From an uncultured Flavobacteriaceae bacterium (GTDB lineage: Bacteria > Bacteroidota > Bacteroidia > Flavobacteriales > Flavobacteriaceae): 64,000 bases of DNA. Both the position numbers and the translations under genes were made by a program. Location of the stretch: the NCBI GenBank assembly GCA_943787295.1, contig CALSLW010000003.1, positions 1-64,000 on the forward strand, in the 5' to 3' direction. The notes beneath the pieces were generated by a model. That model saw only the letters and a list, made by a program, of their open reading frames with translations, was not told the DNA's origin and searched no databases. Below, piece by piece: positions 58,628 to 64,000 of this stretch (positions within the stretch are counted from its first letter, which is position 1; each line of letters starts with the position of its first letter).

Positions 58628-59797
58628 ATGAAAAATAGTATTTACTTTCTTAGTCTCTTCCTTTTCATTCAATGTGGATCTTCCGATAAAAATACTACGG
58701 CAGAAATCATTGCGAGTAAAGATTTAGCGGCCATACAAACTAAAAAAGCCGAGGTAGTCAAATCCATGAATACCTTAAAACTAGATTTAGAAAGCCTTAA
58801 CGAGGCGATCGGGCAACTCGATATTGAGCAAAAGTTTTTATTGATCACAAGTATCGAGGCTGCAGTTGCTCCTTATGAGCATTTTGTAAGTTTTCAAGGA
58901 ACTGTAGAAACAGATAAAAATATTGTAATGTACCCAGAGATTCCTGGACAGTTAAAAGCGATCAAGGTAAAAGAAGGGCAAAAGGTAAGAAAAGGTGAAG
59001 TACTCGCTGTTATTTCAGACAGTGGTTTAGTCGATCAATTGCAACAGCTTGAAATTCAATTGGCTTTGGCCAAAACAACTTATGAACGCCAAAATCGTTT
59101 ATGGGAACAAAAGATTGGATCAGAAATGCAATTTCTTCAGGCAGAAACGCAGTACTTAAGCCTAGAAAAAAGCATTGCTCAAATGAAAGATCAGGTCGCT
59201 AAAACAACCATTAAGGCTCCTTTTGATGGTGTTGTTGATCATCTTTTAGCAGATGTGGGAAGTAATCTAGCACCCGGTATGACCCCAGTGGTTAGAATCA
59301 TCAATTTAGATGAGATGAAGGTGAGTGCACAAATTCCAGAGATCCACTTAAACAATATCAAAAAGGCGGCAAAAGTAGCGGTAAACGTGCCTGTATTAAA
59401 TAAGGAACTAGCGGCAGAGATTAGTGCAGTAGGAAACTTTATCAATCCTAATAATCGCTCTTTTCGTGTAGAAATTGCTTTAGACAATTCAACGGGGGAT
59501 TTAAAGCCTAATATGACCGTTTTACTCAATATCAACGACTATAAAAACGATGCAGCAATTTTAATTCCTTCCAAAAACATTTTAGAGAATCAAGCTGGAG
59601 CAAAATATGTTTATGTTCTCGAAACTGTGGAAGGACAAAAAGAAATGTACAAAGCCATCAAAACCTTTGTGAAAACAGGTGAAAGTTCTAATAATCAAAC
59701 CGAAATTCTCGAAGGTTTATCTGCGGGTGATCAATTAGTAGAAGAAGGAATTCGCCTGGTTAAAGATCAACAAATGGTGAAAATCATTCAATCTTAA
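58628..59797 (+). CDS. RND efflux periplasmic adaptor (MFP) lipoprotein
   Basis: The lipoprotein signal ends FIQCGSS. A coiled coil (about 30-70) precedes the lipoyl-like half with YPEIPGQLKAIKVKEGQKVRKGEVL. The hairpin region is followed by TTIKAPFDGVVDHLLADVG and the beta-barrel domain. It links the inner-membrane pump to the outer-membrane channel. Length is 389, normal for the family. It lies 12 nt before the RND gene. Confidence 0.92.
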   Translation: MKNSIYFLSLFLFIQCGSSDKNTTAEIIASKDLAAIQTKKAEVVKSMNTLKLDLESLNEAIGQLDIEQKFLLITSIEAAVAPYEHFVSFQGTVETDKNIVMYPEIPGQLKAIKVKEGQKVRKGEVLAVISDSGLVDQLQQLEIQLALAKTTYERQNRLWEQKIGSEMQFLQAETQYLSLEKSIAQMKDQVAKTTIKAPFDGVVDHLLADVGSNLAPGMTPVVRIINLDEMKVSAQIPEIHLNNIKKAAKVAVNVPVLNKELAAEISAVGNFINPNNRSFRVEIALDNSTGDLKPNMTVLLNINDYKNDAAILIPSKNILENQAGAKYVYVLETVEGQKEMYKAIKTFVKTGESSNNQTEILEGLSAGDQLVEEGIRLVKDQQMVKIIQS

Positions 59798-59809
59798 TCG
59801 CCCCATACA

Positions 59810-62800
59810 ATGAAAAAATCATCAGAACTTAAAGAATTTTCACTCTCTTCCTGGGCCATCGATCACGGCACAGTGATTTATGTTATCATTGGCTTGTTTT
59901 TTATTTTGGGAATCTCTTCTTATATGAATCTTCCGCGAGAGAATTATCCAGAAATCAACACCAATGAAGTCTTTGTCAGCTCAATTTACCCCGGTAACAC
60001 TGCCGAGGATATGGAGCGACTTATTACAGATCCATTAGAGGAACAATTAAAAGGAGTACCTAATTTAGTAGGGATCGAATCTACCTCCTTAGAAAATTTC
60101 TCTTTAATCACAGTAGAGTTTGATGAGAGCATAAGCAAAGAAAGTGCAAAGCTTAAGGTGCAAGATAAAATTGATGCAGTAACTTCTAGTGCAGACTGGC
60201 CCACCTTTAATAATGCAAAAGTAGAACCGACAGCTTTTGAATTTAGTCTTTCTGAAGAAATCCCGATCTTAAACATTGGGCTAAGCGGTGACTTACCCAT
60301 AGAAGAAATGAAATTCTATGGAGAACTACTGCAAGACAAGATTGAGCAAATGTCAGAGATCAAAGAGGTTGCTCTTAGAGGAGTGCAAGATTTTGAAATA
60401 GAAGTAGCTATAGACCTGCTTAAAATGAATGCCGCTACAATCTCTTTTGACGATGTGATTAACGCTATTAGACGTGGAAACAGTACGGTATCTGCAGGGA
60501 ATATTGAAGGTAATGGCTTAAGAAGAAACTTACGTGTAGTAGGGGAAATTGAACGCCCAGAAGACTTAGAAAAATTTGTCTTAAAAAACCAAAACGGTAC
60601 TGTTTATATGGGCGATATAGCCACCATCTCTTTTCATGAAAAAGAAAAAAATTCTTTTGCGCGTTCAGATGGTAAAAAAGCGATTGTACTAGACATTAAA
60701 AAACGCAGCGGAAAAAATTTGATCAGAACGGTTGAGAAAATTCGTGCGATTGTAAGCGATGTTCAAGCTAACGATTATCCTTCTACCATAGAAGTTGATA
60801 TTTCTAACGACCAATCAAACGCAACAAAAAACTTGGTTAGTGACTTAGCGAACAACATTGTTTTTGGAGTGTTATTAGTGATTACAGTACTGATGTTTTT
60901 CTTAGGCTTCCGCAACGCCCTCTTTGTTGGCTTTGCGATTCCTATGTCGATGTTTATGTCCTTTATGATACTTGGCTTTTTAGGTCAAACCATCAACACC
61001 ATGGTGCTCTTTGGCTTGATTATGGGACTGGGAATGCTGGTTGATAATGGGATTGTTGTCGTTGAAAATGCCTACCGCTTGATGGAAAAAGAAGGCATGA
61101 CTTCTATTGAGGCAGCAAAGAAAGGAATCGGTGAAATCGCTTATCCTATTATCATTTCTACAGCCACTACAATTGCCGCCTTTGTTCCCCTAGGTTTTTG
61201 GCCTGGAACCATTGGAGAGTTTATGATTTTTTTCCCAATCACCCTCTCGATTGTACTTGGATCATCTTTAATCGTCGCAATCTTCTTTAACTCTATGTTA
61301 GTGTCAAAGTTCATGGAAATCAAAGACAGAGAAATCAGTCAAAAAAGTTTATGGCGCATGACCTTTATCTTAGGAGGACTAGGGATTCTTTTGATCTTTA
61401 ATCAAGGAACCTTAAGAGGTTTAGGAACCCTAATGATTTTAACTACCTTATTATTCTGGGCCTATAAATTTTTCATCAAGAAATGGGCAACTTATTTTCA
61501 AGATGTTTCCCTAGTGCGTTTAGAAAAAAATTACACTAAAGTTTTGCGCTTTGCTTTAACCGGAAGAACCCCTTATGTCTTTCTATTAGGAACCATCGGT
61601 TTGCTCTTTTCGTCTTTTATTATTTTAGGTTTGGCTGCGCCAAAGGTGGAATTCTTCCCAGAGAATCAACCCCAACAGATTTTTGTGTATGCAGAGTATC
61701 CAGAAGGGACTTCCATCGATAAAACAAACGCTACTTCAAAATTAATCGAGGCTGAGGTTGCAAAGGTGATTAGCAATCCTAAATATATCGATGCTGGAGA
61801 AAACTTTATGATCGATTCTAATGTCACCATGGTAGGGCTAGGCGCCCAAAATCCTGAAACCGACAAAGGAGGAGATCAAGATATGCCGCACAAAGCTAAA
61901 ATCACCCTAACCATGGCAGAATTTAAATACCGCCGTGGTTTGTCCAGTGAGGCTATGCGACAAGAAATCCAGCAACAGCTCAAAGGGAAATTCGCTGGAA
62001 TAGCGATTTCTGTTGAAAAAGAAGCCGCGGGCCCTCCAGCGGGATATCCCGTCAATATAGAATTAAGCGGTGAAGATTATAGCGAGCTCATTCAAATTGC
62101 CGAAGAGCTTAAAAACTTTCTAAATAACGAAAGTATTCCAGGAGTCGAAGAGATAAAAGTCGACGTCAACAAAAGTAAACCTGGTTTAGTGGTCAACATC
62201 GACCGAAGAAAATCTGGGAGTTTAGGCATTGCTGCTGGACAAATTGGGCAGCAATTGCGTCGTGCCCTCTTTGGAGAAAAAGCAGGGATCTACAAAAAAA
62301 ATGGAGAAGATTATGACATCAATGTACGTTTTGATGAAAAAGACCAAAACGACACTGGCGTATTACTCGATCAGTACATTGTCTTTAGAGATCAAGCCAC
62401 AGGTAGAATCAAAGAAATCCCTGTAAGTGCAATGGTCGAAATTGAAAACGCGAATTCCTTTAGTGCCATTAAACACAAAGATTTAAGAAGAGTAGTAACC
62501 GTTTACTCTGCAGTATTAGCAGGCTACAATGCAAATGAAGTTGTGGATCACGTTAAAGAAAGTATCAGTGGTTTTGATGGCTTCCCTAGAGATGTCGATT
62601 ATAAACTCACCGGAGAAGTGGCCGAGCAAGAAAAGAATATGAGCTTCCTTTTAGGTGCTTTAGGGACTGCCTTAGGCTTGATTGTTTTCTTACTGGTTAT
62701 ACAGTTTAATTCTATCTCAAATCCACTTATTATATTACTTTCTATCTTTTTGAGTTTTACGGGAGTATTATACGGAATTAGTGTTTTCTCTATGCCTTTT

Positions 62801-63256
62801 GTGATCATGATGACCATGATGGGAATCATCTCTCTCTCTGGAATTGTGGTGAACAATGGGGTGGTCTTGATTGACTATACCCAATTATTAATTGCGCGAA
62901 AGAAAGAAGAATTAGGGATTCCCTTTGAACAAATGTTACCCAGAATAGAAGCAAGAGAAGCCATTGTTATGGGAGGAGCAGCGCGTTTACGCCCGGTATT
63001 ACTAACCGCCATAACCACCATTTTAGGTTTAATTCCACTAGCAACAGGCTTGAACATTAACTTCTTAACCCTGATTACAGATTGGGATGCAAATGTATAT
63101 GTAGGAGGAGATAATGTTATTTTCTGGGGTCCATTAGCTTGGACGGTTATCTTTGGATTGTCCTTTGCGACTTTCCTTACCCTAGTGATCGTCCCTGCCT
63201 GTTTTTACCTCGTTTACCGATTAAAATTGAGGATAAACGCCTGGAGAAACAAATAA
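59810..63256 (+). CDS. RND-family efflux transporter permease
   Basis: A proton-driven exporter of the AcrB/HAE1 superfamily. The first helix follows [17 protein letters not shown], and two large periplasmic loops alternate with helix groups. [22 protein letters not shown] in TM4 carries the proton-relay Asp. A second helix group contains [16 protein letters not shown]. At 1148 residues it is longer than AcrB (about 1049), partly from an extra segment near residues 510-570 with added hydrophobic helices. Substrate unknown. It ends the tetR-tolC-adaptor-RND operon. Confidence 0.93.
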   Translation: MKKSSELKEFSLSSWAIDHGTVIYVIIGLFFILGISSYMNLPRENYPEINTNEVFVSSIYPGNTAEDMERLITDPLEEQLKGVPNLVGIESTSLENFSLITVEFDESISKESAKLKVQDKIDAVTSSADWPTFNNAKVEPTAFEFSLSEEIPILNIGLSGDLPIEEMKFYGELLQDKIEQMSEIKEVALRGVQDFEIEVAIDLLKMNAATISFDDVINAIRRGNSTVSAGNIEGNGLRRNLRVVGEIERPEDLEKFVLKNQNGTVYMGDIATISFHEKEKNSFARSDGKKAIVLDIKKRSGKNLIRTVEKIRAIVSDVQANDYPSTIEVDISNDQSNATKNLVSDLANNIVFGVLLVITVLMFFLGFRNALFVGFAIPMSMFMSFMILGFLGQTINTMVLFGLIMGLGMLVDNGIVVVENAYRLMEKEGMTSIEAAKKGIGEIAYPIIISTATTIAAFVPLGFWPGTIGEFMIFFPITLSIVLGSSLIVAIFFNSMLVSKFMEIKDREISQKSLWRMTFILGGLGILLIFNQGTLRGLGTLMILTTLLFWAYKFFIKKWATYFQDVSLVRLEKNYTKVLRFALTGRTPYVFLLGTIGLLFSSFIILGLAAPKVEFFPENQPQQIFVYAEYPEGTSIDKTNATSKLIEAEVAKVISNPKYIDAGENFMIDSNVTMVGLGAQNPETDKGGDQDMPHKAKITLTMAEFKYRRGLSSEAMRQEIQQQLKGKFAGIAISVEKEAAGPPAGYPVNIELSGEDYSELIQIAEELKNFLNNESIPGVEEIKVDVNKSKPGLVVNIDRRKSGSLGIAAGQIGQQLRRALFGEKAGIYKKNGEDYDINVRFDEKDQNDTGVLLDQYIVFRDQATGRIKEIPVSAMVEIENANSFSAIKHKDLRRVVTVYSAVLAGYNANEVVDHVKESISGFDGFPRDVDYKLTGEVAEQEKNMSFLLGALGTALGLIVFLLVIQFNSISNPLIILLSIFLSFTGVLYGISVFSMPFVIMMTMMGIISLSGIVVNNGVVLIDYTQLLIARKKEELGIPFEQMLPRIEAREAIVMGGAARLRPVLLTAITTILGLIPLATGLNINFLTLITDWDANVYVGGDNVIFWGPLAWTVIFGLSFATFLTLVIVPACFYLVYRLKLRINAWRNK

Positions 63257-63271
63257 GAAGAAAGAACTTAA

Positions 63272-63279
63272 TACCTTTG
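63272..63279 (+). promoter_or_regulatory. -7 box of aspS
   Basis: TACCTTTG matches TAnnTTTG, 17 nt before the aspS ATG at 63297. No -33 TTG is obvious. Confidence 0.5.
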
Positions 63280-63296
63280 GAAAGAATTCACTTTCT

Positions 63297-64000
63297 ATGT
63301 TAAGAACAACTAATTGCGGGGCATTGACCCTAGCACAACTTGGAGAAGAAGTTACCCTCGCAGGATGGGTACAAAAAACAAGAAATAAAGGCTTTATGCT
63401 TTGGGTTGATTTACGCGATCGCTATGGCATCACCCAAATCATTTTTGATGAAGAACGCAGCCCTAAAGCAGTCATGGAACAAGCCCAAGACCTAGGCCGT
63501 GAATTTGTCATTCAAGTAACTGGAAATGTGATTGAAAGAGAATCTAAAAACCCAAAGCTCCCTACTGGAGAAATTGAGATTTTAGCCCAATCTTTGACCG
63601 TTTTAAATCAAGCGAAAACGCCTCCTTTTACCATTGAAAATGAAACCGATGGTGGAGAAGAACTGCGCATGAAGTACCGCTATCTAGATATTAGAAGAAA
63701 CCCAGTACGTGAAAATTTAGTTTTTCGTTCTAAGGTTAGTTTAGCCATTCGCAACTACCTTTCTGCACACGATTTTATCGATGTAGAAACCCCTTATTTA
63801 ATCAAATCTACTCCAGAGGGAGCACGAGATTTTGTCGTACCTTCTCGCATGAATGAAGGACAATTCTATGCCCTTCCGCAATCTCCACAAACCTTTAAGC
63901 AGTTGTTGATGGTAGGTGGAATGGACAAATATTTCCAAATCGTAAAATGTTTTAGAGATGAAGATTTACGTGCCGACCGTCAACCAGAATTCACCCAGAT
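63297..64000 (+). CDS. aspS: Aspartyl-tRNA synthetase, N-terminal part (runs off right edge)
   Basis: It is not in the ORF track because it is open at the window edge; 234 codons are present. An N-terminal OB-fold anticodon-binding domain ([26 protein letters not shown]) is followed by the class II catalytic start. That start shows [10 protein letters not shown], motif 1 at DVETPYL, and motif 2 [16 protein letters not shown] at the very end. It charges tRNA-Asp. Discriminating versus non-discriminating type cannot be settled from this fragment. Confidence 0.96.
   Translation, partial: MLRTTNCGALTLAQLGEEVTLAGWVQKTRNKGFMLWVDLRDRYGITQIIFDEERSPKAVMEQAQDLGREFVIQVTGNVIERESKNPKLPTGEIEILAQSLTVLNQAKTPPFTIENETDGGEELRMKYRYLDIRRNPVRENLVFRSKVSLAIRNYLSAHDFIDVETPYLIKSTPEGARDFVVPSRMNEGQFYALPQSPQTFKQLLMVGGMDKYFQIVKCFRDEDLRADRQPEFTQ

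Overview
The window looks like chromosome from a member of the Flavobacteriia (Bacteroidetes), most likely Flavobacteriaceae. The signs are lineage-typical proteins (a DUF3127 protein, DUF2480 inside a SUF operon, L21 with a C-terminal tail, PglF/NeuD/DegT surface-glycan enzymes, many lipoproteins starting MKK...C), few Shine-Dalgarno sequences, and at least eighteen copies of the Bacteroidetes -7 promoter box TAnnTTTG just upstream of genes on both strands. Both window ends cut through genes: an HMGL-like aldolase on the left and aspS on the right. No rRNA, tRNA, CRISPR array, phage or classical insertion sequence was found.

Layout. (1) 1-9.9 kb: surface polysaccharide/glycan locus with an aldolase-like protein, two glycosyltransferases, a nucleotide-sugar dehydrogenase, an SDR epimerase, and a compact pglC-pglD-pglE-pglF-type cassette predicted to make UDP-diacetylbacillosamine and load it on the lipid carrier. 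(2) 9.9-16.6 kb: a lipoprotein, rplU-rpmA, a serine hydrolase, ahcY, and an overlapping run of phosphopantetheinyl transferase, YkoF-like thiamine-binding protein, PnuC/PnuT transporter and NadR-like kinase. (3) 16.6-19 kb: a TPP riboswitch in front of a TonB-dependent receptor. With the preceding transporter and kinase this is probably a thiamine uptake locus; thiL lies at 52.5 kb. (4) 19-25.1 kb: Rieske-like lipoprotein, greA-HIT, histidine kinase, DUF3127 protein, and the translation genes rplM-rpsI, rpsB, tsf with structured leaders. (5) 25.2-25.9 kb: a solitary GIY-YIG nuclease gene embedded in a dense mosaic of short repeats and hairpins, the most mobile-looking piece of the window. (6) 25.9-31.4 kb: esterase lipoprotein, hflX-lpxH, a cystathionine gamma-synthase-type enzyme, an ArsC-like protein and a DMT transporter. 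(7) 31.4-39.7 kb: cytochrome c lipoprotein, GMC dehydrogenase with its small subunit, two TIM-barrel isomerase-like proteins, an MFS permease, a Gfo/Idh/MocA oxidoreductase and a DUF1080 lipoprotein. Together these suggest oxidative (3-keto) glycoside catabolism. (8) 39.7-42 kb: yicC-gmk-nadD and a frameshifted membrane-protein remnant. (9) 42-49.7 kb: complete SUF iron-sulfur operon (sufA/B/C/D/S/E/T, DUF2480) ending in a glycosyltransferase. (10) 49.7-56.6 kb: two secreted beta-propeller-like proteins, thiL, a ZIP transporter, a lycopene cyclase-like gene and a polyprenyl synthase. (11) 56.6-63.3 kb: TetR regulator with a palindromic candidate operator, then a TolC/adaptor/RND efflux operon. 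(12) aspS, partial.

Across the window, convergent genes repeatedly share overlapping palindromic stop codons (TTAA, TTATAA). Several promoter boxes sit so close to the start codon that the mRNAs would be nearly leaderless. Several starts in the supplied ORF track were moved inward (for example ahcY, greA, tetR, sufD and the GIY-YIG gene) on homology and context. All functions are read from sequence alone; no database search was run.
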